NCBI GenBank assembly: GCA_030428705.1
Contig: JAUIDI010000006.1
Coordinates: 1 to 64,000, forward strand
Direction: 5' to 3'
Source of the DNA: Bacteroidia bacterium
GTDB taxonomy: Bacteria; Bacteroidota; Bacteroidia; Flavobacteriales; Flavobacteriaceae
DNA length: 64,000 nt
Part shown: positions 55,342 through 64,000 of the stretch, in pieces
How the letters are laid out: every line of letters begins with the position of its first letter
Numbering within the stretch: the stretch's first letter is position 1
Position numbers and translations under genes: made by a program
The notes under the pieces: model-generated
What the model was told of the DNA's origin: nothing
Seen by the model: only the letters and a program-made list of their open reading frames with translations
Databases searched by the model: none

Positions 55342-55412
55342 AGGCATCGAGCGGATTCGAACCGCTGTACAAGCTTTTGCAGAGCTGTGCCTAGCCACTC
55401 GGCCACGATGCC
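55342..55412 (-). tRNA. tRNA-Cys (GCA)
   Basis: On the minus strand GGCATCG pairs with CGATGCC, the D-arm is GCCGAGTGGCTAGGC, the anticodon loop is CTGCAAA (anticodon GCA) and the T-arm is GCGGT-TCGAATC-CGCT. The 3' CCA is not encoded, unlike the CAU tRNA at the left edge. The outermost anticodon-stem pair (C-T) is mismatched but the rest is sound. Confidence 0.92.
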
Positions 55413-55423
55413 ATTTTAAGCTG

Positions 55424-55431
55424 CAAAGGTA
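55424..55431 (-). promoter_or_regulatory. Possible -7 element of tRNA-Cys
   Basis: TACCTTTG on the minus strand, 11 bases upstream of the tRNA, fits TAnnTTTG. A TTTTTC lies 17 bases further up in the -33 position, one mismatch from TTTG. Confidence 0.45.
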
Positions 55432-55455
55432 ATCGGTTTTTGAATATTGAAAAAC

Positions 55456-55818
55456 TTAAGCCATTCTTTTTTCTTTAAGGCTTACGGTTACCATTTCAAC
55501 GTCCCCATTGATTGGTGGATTGATTTTCGAGACCGAAACTTTCGCCTTTGAGACTCCGGGAAGCTCTGAAAAAATACGGTCAAGAATTCGTTTGGCTACA
55601 TGTTCCAAGAGTTTTGAAGGTATTTTCATTTCCTCCTTGACCAAACGGTTTATATGTACATAATCTACCGTATGCGCCAAGTCGTCACTATGGGAAGCTT
55701 GAGCGAGATCGGAATTTAATGAAATATCCACACGATAATCACTTCCGATGATGGACTCTTCCTTCAGGCATCCATGATATGCATAAACCCTTATGTTTTC
55801 CAACTTTATCTTTCCCAA
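55456..55818 (-). CDS. folB: Dihydroneopterin aldolase
   Basis: 120 residues, standard size. IKLENIRVYAYHGCLKEESIIGSDYRVDISLNSD is the family N terminus with the substrate Tyr/His region; TVDYVHINRLVKEEM supplies the catalytic Tyr; LLEHVAKRILDRIF and VSVSKINPPINGDVEMVTVS the conserved Glu and Lys. It splits dihydroneopterin in folate synthesis. Preceded on its strand by TAAGTTTG (55836-55843), a possible -7 box. Stands alone. Confidence 0.92.
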   Translation of the reverse strand: MGKIKLENIRVYAYHGCLKEESIIGSDYRVDISLNSDLAQASHSDDLAHTVDYVHINRLVKEEMKIPSKLLEHVAKRILDRIFSELPGVSKAKVSVSKINPPINGDVEMVTVSLKEKRMA

Positions 55819-55835
55819 AATGAAATACGTTTACG

Positions 55836-55843
55836 CAAACTTA
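55836..55843 (-). promoter_or_regulatory. Possible -7 element before folB
   Basis: TAAGTTTG matches TAnnTTTG, 17 bases before the folB ATG on the minus strand. No separate TTTG box at the usual distance. Confidence 0.3.
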
Positions 55844-55922
55844 CTCCAAATCATTGATAATATGGAAGACCGTGCAATGACATCGAATAACACGAGGCCC
55901 TAAAAAAACTTTAAACAGAATT

Positions 55923-56882
55923 TTAGTAGGTACACCTACAATTGCTGATACCTTGGAAAAGATCAACACCTATGGTCACTACATGGGTACCTGTACTATA
56001 GCCTAAAATCTCATTTAAAATAATCTGGTACGAGTAACCGAAATAAAAATTGCTCTTTTTTAAACCTGCAATAGGGGCAATATAGTGAGGTTGAAACACT
56101 TGATTGTGGTCTAACAAAAATCTATAGTTGGCCCCAATATAGTAGTAATCCTCAAACTCATAAAACCTAAATTTTACGGCAAGGTCGGTTTCAGATCGAC
56201 CGTCACTTTCAAAGATTTTGTACAACAACGAAGGCTCGATTTCCAGTTTGCTGTTTTTGTTTTTAGTGTAACGATACCCCATATAAAGGTAATAGTTTCT
56301 TAATTCGTTGGGTTCGTCGACATCAAAGGTCAAACTACGTGGGTCTTTGTTGATGAGGTTCGAGGCATTCAGGCTCAAATAAAATTTATCATAGCGATAT
56401 AAGGCGCCAACATCAAAGTTATGGTTGGTAGTCTGGCGATTGTTTACAATACCACCATCAGGAAAATCGATTAAATCGAACTCAGCGATATCGATACGAA
56501 ATTGGTTGAAATTATAGGAAAGTCCGAATGAAAGAAACTCGTCTTCATATCGGTCCAAGGTCAAATGATGTGCAAAAGAGATTCTGGCCCCTTGTTGCTT
56601 AGTATACCCGTTACTATCATTGTACAAAAAAAGACCAATTCCTGATTTTTCACCCAAACGCATATCGGCCGCCAAAGACTGCGTACGCGGCGCATCTTTG
56701 ATGCCGACCCATTGTGCTAGGCCGTTCAGCCGAATCTTTATGTGGTCTCCGATACCGGCATAGGTCGGAGACAATACAAAGGGATTGTCGGCCAAATATT
56801 GGGAAAGCTGTGGCGAGTTGAGTTCTTGGCCCCAAGAGGAGACAGAAACAAAAAGCGCAAGGGCCATTACTATTTTTCGCAT
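55923..56882 (-). CDS. PorP/SprF family type IX secretion-associated outer membrane protein
   Basis: 319 residues with a signal peptide (MALALFVSVSSWGQE). NSPQLSQYLADNPFVLSPTYAGIGDHIKIRLNGLAQWVGIKDAPRTQSL is the typical PorP/SprF opening. The rest is a beta-barrel pattern of alternating strands (YEDEFLSFGLSYNFNQF, YYLYMGYRYTKN, HVVTIGVDLF). SprF-type proteins help secrete or anchor a partner adhesin through the type IX system. It follows the giant adhesin gene by 19 bases on the same strand, matching the sprB-sprF arrangement. Confidence 0.9.
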   Translation of the reverse strand: MRKIVMALALFVSVSSWGQELNSPQLSQYLADNPFVLSPTYAGIGDHIKIRLNGLAQWVGIKDAPRTQSLAADMRLGEKSGIGLFLYNDSNGYTKQQGARISFAHHLTLDRYEDEFLSFGLSYNFNQFRIDIAEFDLIDFPDGGIVNNRQTTNHNFDVGALYRYDKFYLSLNASNLINKDPRSLTFDVDEPNELRNYYLYMGYRYTKNKNSKLEIEPSLLYKIFESDGRSETDLAVKFRFYEFEDYYYIGANYRFLLDHNQVFQPHYIAPIAGLKKSNFYFGYSYQIILNEILGYSTGTHVVTIGVDLFQGISNCRCTY

Positions 56883-56901
56883 GCTTTTCAGGTTAAGTTT
56901 T

Positions 56902-59900
56902 TTAACGATATAGGGTAAAATGTCCTACGAACTCCCGATCATCTTCTTCGCCGTTTAATTTAATAACGTACCAATAATCACCACTTGGCAATTCATTCTC
57001 ATGGTAGGTACCATCCCAACCACGTGGGTCGGCATAAGAGATCTCATCGACTACTCTACCATAACGATCATAAATTTTTATTAGTATCTCTGGAAAAGCC
57101 TCAAGATTTTTGGGTAGCCAAGTGTCGTTTTCCGCATCACCGTTGGGTGTGAAGAAATTAGGTATTTCAATGTCCACAAACTCCATGTAAATAGAAGAAA
57201 TTGCTTCACATCCATTGGCATCTACCACCCTTACATTATATGTATCGGTTCTTCTGATCCTGTATGTGTTGTCTTCACCGTTATCAATATCCTCAAAATA
57301 GAAGGTATAAGGCTCAAGACCTCCATTGGCAATTGCGGTAATCTCATTGAGGTTTCTTTGCTCCAGCGATAGGGTCAATGGTTCAAATCCTTCAATGGAG
57401 AAAGGAACCGTAATGACACAACCATTACTATGGGCTATAGCTATATAATGGTCTCCGGGGGCAATGTCCCTAAAATCAGGATTCAACTGCATATCGGCTG
57501 CGTCTGTTGAATCTAGCGCATACAATACATCACCTATTACAGAAGGGTCTTCTAGGGTTATGTTGACATAATTGCCGGGGATATCTCCCGTACACTCATA
57601 GACAGGCTCTACTGTAGCATTCAGATTTACCCCGGGGTCGACATCGATAACTACATTGGTCGTACAACCATTCGCATCTCTGACAAAAACGAGGTAACTG
57701 CCAGCGGATAAATCGGCAAAATCAACTCGATCTTGAACATAATCGGCATCAGCGTTTGAATTCAATGCCGTACTATATGGGGCCGTACCTCCGGAAATGG
57801 TCAAGGCAATTGTACCGTCTTCGTTTCCAGCACAAATTTCAGGCGTTGAAGTTGCGCTTACCTCAAGCTGAGTTGGAGCCCCGATCGTTACTTCAAGATA
57901 TTCAAAACAACCGTTTTGATCTTGGGCAATGATGCCGTAATCCCCAGGCGCCAGTTCATCAAAGACATTTTCCGTGTCAAACTGATCCAGATTTGGCGAG
58001 ATTGAATAAATGTAACCTCCGGCCCCACCTGATGGGGTAATGGTAATACTTCCGTTTTCGTCGTCAACACATAGCACATCCTGCACGACAACGTCAAATA
58101 CCAAAGGTTCTGGCTCGGTAATAATGACTTCCTGAGGTGCCGTTACACAATCCTCGCTGGTAACGTTTACCCAATAGGTTCCAGCCGTAAGTCCACTGAA
58201 CTCTCCTAAGCTTTGAGGTCCGGCTATTCGATTTGCAGCGGTTACGCTGTTCTCGTACAATTCGAACATATAATTGCCCAGACCACCACTGGCACTTGCA
58301 TATATTACGGCAGTGGCATCACCGTTACAGTTTATGAACGCTGCGGTTTGGTCTACCGTTAACACCAATGGGTCGATAGGGTCTTCGGTTATGGCGTTAG
58401 AAACTACCGCCTCACAACCATTTACGGCATCCCTTACATAATATTGGTGGGTTCCGGCACCCAAAGTGCCAGTTTCAGGCAATGGCATAGGATTGCTTGT
58501 CATTGCAGACCAATTTATATTATCAGGGCTATAGTCATAGGTTCCGCTTCCGCCTGTTGCGGTCAATTCAAATTCTACTCCCGTAGCACAGGTCAATGGA
58601 TCAGTACGAACCAAGGATGCGACCACCTCTGAAGGTTCTGTAACGACTACCATGTTCGTTTCAAAGTCACAGTTCCATCCATCGGTAATCGTAATACTGT
58701 AGATACCTGTACCAAGATTGTTAAAGTCAGGACTTAGTTGTTCTCCCGAACTGTAATCAAGTGTTGCGCCTACGGTGTTATAAGGATCATTTTGATCGGC
58801 GGGGTCATAATAGTTCAATATATATTCATATGAGCCGCTACCATTTATTACGTTTACCGCCGAGACGGTTGCCGTTGTTTCTCCATAACAAGCCAAGTCG
58901 GTCTGTAAAGGAATGGCATTTCCGGAAACCGGAATTGGCATTACAAACAAGTTAGGGTAAGGAGTACTTATCGGACACCCTTGGGCATCGACGACAGCAA
59001 CGGTATAATCACCTGCGGAAAGACCTGTAAATATCCAGGCATTTACATCGTTCACTGTCGGATACACCTGACCCGTCGTATTATTGGTCAAAGTGATGTC
59101 GTATGGCGAATAACCACCATTTGGAACGACCGAAAGCTCGCCCATATTATTATCACAGGTAACATCGGCCAATGGCGTTGTTGTTTCCGTCAAAGGCATA
59201 TCGGGTGAAATAATCGTAATGATGTTGGTGTCATCTGCGCACAAGGTGCTTGTAGGGTCTGTTTCGGTAACGGTGACATAGTAGTTACCTCCATCCAAAG
59301 AGCCTATAACCGTAGTGAAAGGATCACTGATTGCATTTCCGGAACCCGTTTGAACACTAGCACCGGCCTGTGTAAATACCTCATAATCAAAAGTGCCCGT
59401 ATACCCCGTAATGGTCAATTCTAGCGAACCATTGCCATCATTAAAACACACCACAGGATTTACTGCGACAGCGGTCGCTTCGATCAAGTCGTAAGGTTCG
59501 ACCTCATAGGTGGTCTGTACGTAACAACCGGTGGCATCATCGGTAACCCTAAACGTATAGTTACCCACTTCGGTCAGCTCAAAAGTGGCCGTATTACCAG
59601 CAGTAGCCGTTTGCGTACCATTAGGATTGCCCAAAGGCAATAATTCATAGGTATACGTATGTGGATTTCCATCATCGGTGACCGTTATCAGAACTTCTTC
59701 TCGCCCATTGACACATGTTATTGCGTCGGACAATGTAGCCGCGGCAACAAATGAGTTTAATGGGTCTATTACTTGTGTAGGAATTATGTACGTACATCCA
59801 TTTGCATCACGGATTACTATGTCATAGTTTCCGGCCGAGGTAACCGAATGTGTAAATATAGTTCCGCCAGTCGGCAAGAATGCACTTCCATTGACACTAT

Positions 59901-62900
59901 AGAAATAGTCGGGCGTTCCGTCCGTAATGGTCACTTCTATGGTTGCCGATTGCTGCGTGTTGTTGATATCACAGGCAAAAGGAACAACATCGGTTATGGC
60001 CGCTGTTAAAACATTGGGCTCATTGATGGTCACTTGATCAGTCGCTTCACAGCCCCTGTTCGAAGTAACCGTAATATCCCAAACACCAGCAGGTAATCCG
60101 GTAAATAACGCATCGCCTTGCGTGAAAGTTGACGTGCCATCCGTTATTTCAAAAGTATAAGGAGGATTGTCATTCACTCCAACAGCAGCAGGTTCCATAT
60201 AGATGGTGATTGAACCATCAGAAGCTCCAAAACAGCTTACATCTGTCTTGTCAGTGGCCAACAATGTGACAGGAGTCGGTTCTTCCAAAGAAATTGGGGC
60301 ATCGGCAAAACAATTTGGGCTACCTAGGGTATTATCGGTAATCCGTACGATATAGTCCCCAAAGGCGACCCCATTGAATTGGTTCCCTGTTGGCGCAATA
60401 CCTGTTGCCGTAAAATCAGTATATAAAAGTTCTGCCGTATAAGATCCTGAACCTCCATTAGTGGTAAATACTATCACTCCATCGTTAGCCGCACATGTAG
60501 GCTGTGTTATGACAACGGCACTGGCGGTCAACTCGGGTTCAATAGTAATGTTTTCAATTTCCCCACAGCCGTTTGCATCGCGAATCTCTATGGAATGGGC
60601 TCCTGCATTCAATCCGGTATAGGTGTAGGGGAAGCTTGCAATGCTTTGGAAGGCGGCACCGTCGATACTCATGGTGTATGGCGCGACGCCTATATTCACT
60701 GCATCCAACGAAACTGTAATACCAAAACTTCCTTCGTCGGCACATTCATCGTCAATGGCCAAGGTTATGTCAGGAGATGTGTCCGTGTCAACGGTAATCG
60801 CCAAAGGAGCGGCAATAATACACCCGTTGGCATCGCGGACATATATATCCCAGTTCAAACTGGTCGTCGGATCGAGTTCAACGGTATTGTCGAATGGGAA
60901 ACTGCCCGGAACGCCGCCACCGCTAATTGAAGCACCATAGGTATAAGGTCCGGTACCTCCAGAGGCTTGTACCGTTACAACGGCATCCGACATATTACAA
61001 TTCGCATTGACATTGCTTATTAATTGCAAGAATAAAGGCTCCGGCCCGTCTATGGTAACCGTATTTGATGTGTCGTTACATTCGGGGAATGCCGTTTCGA
61101 TAATTTGAACAGAATAAGTACCTGCAGAAAGTGTTGTCGAGACATTAAAGACATATGGATCCGAAGTTGCATTGTCGGAATCGAGTGTTCCACCGATAGG
61201 TGTTCCGGTGTTGTCCAATACCTGATAGTCGAACGTTCCGGTATATCCTGTAATGGTCACCTGAATCACACCATCGGAACTATCGCTACAAGTAGCATCG
61301 GTAGTTACCGTTGCCGTAACGTCGATCAAATCATATGGGGCAATAGTATGTTCAACGGTGACTGAACAGTTGGTGACGGTATCCAGTACTTCATAATAAT
61401 ACGTTCCAGGCTGGGTCAAGACAATATTCGTAGGATCTGCAACGGGGTTACCACTGGGCAGTTCCGTATATGTATATGTTCCTGAGCCATTAGAGGCAAC
61501 GATTTCGATAATTTCCTGACCGTTGTTACAGTCGATAGCCTGTACCAGGTTGATTGTTGCGGTGACCTCTTGTCTGACCGGGACGGGAACAACGACCGCA
61601 TCGGTACAATGGTTCGCATCTTTGACCATTACATTGACATCGGGCGAACCGAAAGGCACTTCATAAGTATTACCGGGCTGGTAGTTGGTGCCGCCATCAA
61701 AACTATAGACATAAGGTCCTGTTCCGGAAGGATTTCCGAATGTATCATTGTTGATGATCACAGTAATCGTACTTGCCGTATCATCACAACTAAATGCCGA
61801 GGCCGAGGCCGAAATATCCAACTCTGTCGGTTCGTTGACGTCGATAGACTTGGTGTCTTCACACCCCTTGTCGGAAATGACGGTTACGTTATACGTTCCT
61901 TGAGCCAATCCATTAAAGACATTCGAGGGCTGGGTCGTGGTGCCTCCGTCAAGGCTGTACAGATATGGTAGGTCTATATTCCCAGAATCCAAGCTTACGG
62001 TAATCGTTCCGTCGCTACCGCCGAAACAACTTACATCGGTAGCTGCCAAGGTAAATGTTGGAATTGCAGGTGCGGGCAATGTGATCGAGACCTGTTCCGT
62101 ACAATTGGTCGTGGTATCCGTTACTTCGAAAGTATAGGCTACGGAATGCGTTAATCCCGCAAAAACGCCAGTAGCGTTTGTCGGCCCGGCAGGAGTGATT
62201 TGTTCATATGAATAGGCTCCTGAACCGCCATTGGCCGTTATGGTCACCTCACCTGAATTTGCCGGATCACAGTTCTCATCCGCAGAGACATTGGCAGCGA
62301 CACTGATCGGGGCATAAATCGTTATGTTTTCGATCTCCCCACATCCGTTGGCATCAAAGATTTCAATTGTATGAGCTCCAGAACTTAAGTTCGATATGGT
62401 CATAACGTCGCCAACGCTTACCAAGCTTGCGGCAGCTTGAGGAGCAGCTCCGTCAACACTTATGGCGTATGGCGCAATTCCTGCTACATCCAAGCTGATA
62501 TCAATACTAAAGCTTCCTTCGTCGGCCGTACACTGGTCGTTGGAAACGACACTTATTTCAGGCGAAGGATCTGTTGGAACGGTGACATCATCGAACTGAA
62601 TACAATTATTGGCATCCTTTATATAAACCCTATAGCCGCCCCCTTCAACATTAAAGACGTTGGCAGCACTACCCGACCAAGTAGAGGCAGTAGGCGCAGG
62701 GTCGGTGGTCAATGCAATTTGATATTCGTAGGGAGCTGTACCAAATTGACCGATGGCCGATACCTGCCCCGCATTTATATTGCAATTATCATTTTTTTCC
62801 AAGGAAGCCGTAACCTGTAACAAGTTTGTGGATTCCGTGATGGTGAACTGTGATGAAGCTACGGTACAACCTCCATAGAGTCCTCCGTTCTCCGTAAACA

Positions 62901-64000
62901 AGATATAGTAAACCCCATAAGGCAGCGGCCCTAGGTTGTTCACGCTTACCCCTGTACCTACGGCGGGCGGATTTACATTGGAAGAACCTGTAATCCCCGT
63001 AGAAATATTCGACTGCGAATTGAATATCTCATACGATACACTAGTGGCGCCGCCATCGTAATTATCGAAAGTAAAACTAACATTTCCATCTGCGCTTCCC
63101 GTACATGTGATGTTATTTACGGCATCCAAGGTTGAGGTCAGATTCGAGGGAGAATCGATAGGCGCGGCCGCTGTTTCGAAATAATAACAATTGGTCGTTT
63201 TGTCATGTACTACGAAGGTATAGGTGATGCCTGGTGTGAGTCCGGTAAAAGTACGAGTTGGACCAGTTGGAACATCGGGCGGATAATACGTTGAGGCATA
63301 AGGCACGCCAAAGCTGTCCAAGATTCCAAATTCGTAATCCGTGCCTAAGATCGCAGTCGTAACGGTAACAATAGCGGTACCCCCAACAGCACAATTCGCC
63401 GTAACTGTTGATACATCAATATCAAGATCATCTGGCGGCGAAGCAATTATATTTGTAGTTCTCAAGGAACATCCATTGGCATCGACAACGTCAACCTCAT
63501 AAATGCCAAATTCCAAGATTGCGAACGTGTGGTCCTCTCCACCGGAAGTAGTAATATAAGAGTCGGAGTGTCCATTGTTCCCAGTTAGGTAATAAGTATA
63601 CTCAGCGGTTCCACCGTTCAGGTTTTCAACTGTAATAGACCCTGGGTCGGTTCCGGTAGCAGGGTTACAGGTAATCGGCACAAGGGCGATGTCGTAGGTG
63701 ATTGCGTCCGGTTCGGAAATCACAATGACTTCCATATCAGTACAAGACTTGGCATCGGTAACCGTTACCTCATAGGTGCCGGCGGGCAGTCCAGACGTTT
63801 GTGTGCCATAGTTTGTAGAAGTCGTGGTATTGACAACAGAAATTGTGAATGGAGCCACACCTTGTGTATTGTCAAGATTGACCTGAATCGAAGCACCAGC
63901 ATCGCCATTACACAATATATCGGTAGTTTGAACCAAAGAAGTAATATCTGGAGTAGTGATTGGTTCAACAATAGCTTGAGTGATAACCGTACAATTTCGA
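56902..64000 (-). CDS. Giant SprB-like repeat adhesin with type B T9SS C-terminal domain (5' end beyond window)
   Basis: At least 2,365 codons are visible and the frame stays open to base 64000 (NCTVITQAIVEPITTP and onward), so the start lies outside. It consists of dozens of SprB-type modules of about 70-90 residues, each with a Cys (DVSCFGGSDGTI), an aromatic core (SGTYNVTV) and a DANGC or similar ending. A super-repeat of about 600 residues is present. The last 90 residues (IPNFFTPNGDAENDTW, YDRYGRVVDEI, GWDGTYHENELPSGDYWYVI) are the type B sorting domain that directs T9SS export. It should be a surface adhesin, possibly linked to gliding or attachment. Partner: the PorP/SprF gene. Confidence 0.93.
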   Translation of the reverse strand, partial: RNCTVITQAIVEPITTPDITSLVQTTDILCNGDAGASIQVNLDNTQGVAPFTISVVNTTTSTNYGTQTSGLPAGTYEVTVTDAKSCTDMEVIVISEPDAITYDIALVPITCNPATGTDPGSITVENLNGGTAEYTYYLTGNNGHSDSYITTSGGEDHTFAILEFGIYEVDVVDANGCSLRTTNIIASPPDDLDIDVSTVTANCAVGGTAIVTVTTAILGTDYEFGILDSFGVPYASTYYPPDVPTGPTRTFTGLTPGITYTFVVHDKTTNCYYFETAAAPIDSPSNLTSTLDAVNNITCTGSADGNVSFTFDNYDGGATSVSYEIFNSQSNISTGITGSSNVNPPAVGTGVSVNNLGPLPYGVYYILFTENGGLYGGCTVASSQFTITESTNLLQVTASLEKNDNCNINAGQVSAIGQFGTAPYEYQIALTTDPAPTASTWSGSAANVFNVEGGGYRVYIKDANNCIQFDDVTVPTDPSPEISVVSNDQCTADEGSFSIDISLDVAGIAPYAISVDGAAPQAAASLVSVGDVMTISNLSSGAHTIEIFDANGCGEIENITIYAPISVAANVSADENCDPANSGEVTITANGGSGAYSYEQITPAGPTNATGVFAGLTHSVAYTFEVTDTTTNCTEQVSITLPAPAIPTFTLAATDVSCFGGSDGTITVSLDSGNIDLPYLYSLDGGTTTQPSNVFNGLAQGTYNVTVISDKGCEDTKSIDVNEPTELDISASASAFSCDDTASTITVIINNDTFGNPSGTGPYVYSFDGGTNYQPGNTYEVPFGSPDVNVMVKDANHCTDAVVVPVPVRQEVTATINLVQAIDCNNGQEIIEIVASNGSGTYTYTELPSGNPVADPTNIVLTQPGTYYYEVLDTVTNCSVTVEHTIAPYDLIDVTATVTTDATCSDSSDGVIQVTITGYTGTFDYQVLDNTGTPIGGTLDSDNATSDPYVFNVSTTLSAGTYSVQIIETAFPECNDTSNTVTIDGPEPLFLQLISNVNANCNMSDAVVTVQASGGTGPYTYGASISGGGVPGSFPFDNTVELDPTTSLNWDIYVRDANGCIIAAPLAITVDTDTSPDITLAIDDECADEGSFGITVSLDAVNIGVAPYTMSIDGAAFQSIASFPYTYTGLNAGAHSIEIRDANGCGEIENITIEPELTASAVVITQPTCAANDGVIVFTTNGGSGSYTAELLYTDFTATGIAPTGNQFNGVAFGDYIVRITDNTLGSPNCFADAPISLEEPTPVTLLATDKTDVSCFGASDGSITIYMEPAAVGVNDNPPYTFEITDGTSTFTQGDALFTGLPAGVWDITVTSNRGCEATDQVTINEPNVLTAAITDVVPFACDINNTQQSATIEVTITDGTPDYFYSVNGSAFLPTGGTIFTHSVTSAGNYDIVIRDANGCTYIIPTQVIDPLNSFVAAATLSDAITCVNGREEVLITVTDDGNPHTYTYELLPLGNPNGTQTATAGNTATFELTEVGNYTFRVTDDATGCYVQTTYEVEPYDLIEATAVAVNPVVCFNDGNGSLELTITGYTGTFDYEVFTQAGASVQTGSGNAISDPFTTVIGSLDGGNYYVTVTETDPTSTLCADDTNIITIISPDMPLTETTTPLADVTCDNNMGELSVVPNGGYSPYDITLTNNTTGQVYPTVNDVNAWIFTGLSAGDYTVAVVDAQGCPISTPYPNLFVMPIPVSGNAIPLQTDLACYGETTATVSAVNVINGSGSYEYILNYYDPADQNDPYNTVGATLDYSSGEQLSPDFNNLGTGIYSITITDGWNCDFETNMVVVTEPSEVVASLVRTDPLTCATGVEFELTATGGSGTYDYSPDNINWSAMTSNPMPLPETGTLGAGTHQYYVRDAVNGCEAVVSNAITEDPIDPLVLTVDQTAAFINCNGDATAVIYASASGGLGNYMFELYENSVTAANRIAGPQSLGEFSGLTAGTYWVNVTSEDCVTAPQEVIITEPEPLVFDVVVQDVLCVDDENGSITITPSGGAGGYIYSISPNLDQFDTENVFDELAPGDYGIIAQDQNGCFEYLEVTIGAPTQLEVSATSTPEICAGNEDGTIALTISGGTAPYSTALNSNADADYVQDRVDFADLSAGSYLVFVRDANGCTTNVVIDVDPGVNLNATVEPVYECTGDIPGNYVNITLEDPSVIGDVLYALDSTDAADMQLNPDFRDIAPGDHYIAIAHSNGCVITVPFSIEGFEPLTLSLEQRNLNEITAIANGGLEPYTFYFEDIDNGEDNTYRIRRTDTYNVRVVDANGCEAISSIYMEFVDIEIPNFFTPNGDAENDTWLPKNLEAFPEILIKIYDRYGRVVDEISYADPRGWDGTYHENELPSGDYWYVIKLNGEEDDREFVGHFTLYR

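Noticed and set aside
63765-63971. Start of the giant adhesin at the TTG near 63936
   Set aside because: The same frame continues without a stop to the window edge with typical module sequence, so the real start is outside.
56902-64000. Short-period repeats read as a CRISPR array
   Set aside because: The periodicity is protein-level (SprB modules) with diverged DNA; there are no identical direct repeats with spacers.

Overview
The window looks like the chromosome of a marine member of the Flavobacteriaceae (Bacteroidota). The evidence is a SprB-like giant adhesin with a type IX secretion (T9SS) type B C-terminal domain next to a PorP/SprF partner, many lipoproteins with SC/GC lipoboxes, Bacteroidota-type promoters (TTTG, then TAnnTTTG), a methylmalonyl-CoA epimerase, a Bacteroidota-style winged/HTH-like domain, and secreted sulfatase, glycosidase and PQQ enzymes. 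Genus is not determined. I see no prophage, insertion sequence or CRISPR array. Two tRNA genes are present (anticodons CAU and GCA).

Layout. 1-5.6 kb: hairpin terminator, tRNA(CAU), methylmalonyl-CoA epimerase, rbfA, a LolC/E-type permease, a DusB-type enzyme, an M28/PDZ lipoprotein peptidase and a TolB-like propeller lipoprotein. 5.7-8.5 kb: a tightly packed five-gene set made of three paralogous two-helix mini membrane proteins, an Lgt-like membrane protein and a radical SAM enzyme resembling archaeal tetraether lipid synthase. This is the most unusual system in the window. 8.6-20 kb: lepA, a DUF4038-type glycosidase, a cation/proton antiporter with TrkA-type domains, an MBL hydrolase, an SMP-30 lipoprotein, an S8 protease and an M1 peptidase. 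20-27.6 kb: an AstE-like deacylase with a GCS2-CBS ligase-like protein, rnpA, a C-terminal processing protease, an SMP-30 lactonase that lacks a normal start codon, an SDR and a helical-repeat protein. 27.7-44.4 kb is mainly catabolic: acyltransferase-like membrane protein, PhyH dioxygenase, S10 peptidase, PqqB-like MBL protein, fructosamine kinase, PQQ dehydrogenase with a cytochrome c domain, a membrane-tethered HTH protein facing a secreted LamG-like protein, sulfatase, Gfo/Idh/MocA oxidoreductase, acyl-CoA synthetase and sodium:solute symporter with a 39-residue companion. 44.6-51 kb: NlpC/P60 hydrolase, a cytosine methyltransferase with a candidate restriction nuclease, small accessory genes, a GNAT protein, a CDF transporter and rpiB. 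51.0-51.6 kb is a gene-free AT-rich stretch with a cluster of DnaA-box-like 9-mers, a possible replication origin. 51.6-64 kb: rnr, a GIN-domain protein, a LysE-type exporter, tRNA-Cys, folB, a PorP/SprF protein and the giant SprB-like adhesin, which runs off the right edge.

Several sets look co-transcribed because genes overlap or abut: 5681-8505, 14701-19980, 20003-23053 (minus), 23164-25162, 25215-26872, 28942-35193, 40627-43859, 46019-47906, 49225-50588 (minus) and 55923-64000 (minus). All functional calls come from reading motifs in the sequence. No database search was possible, so family names are recognition from memory and specific substrates are inference.
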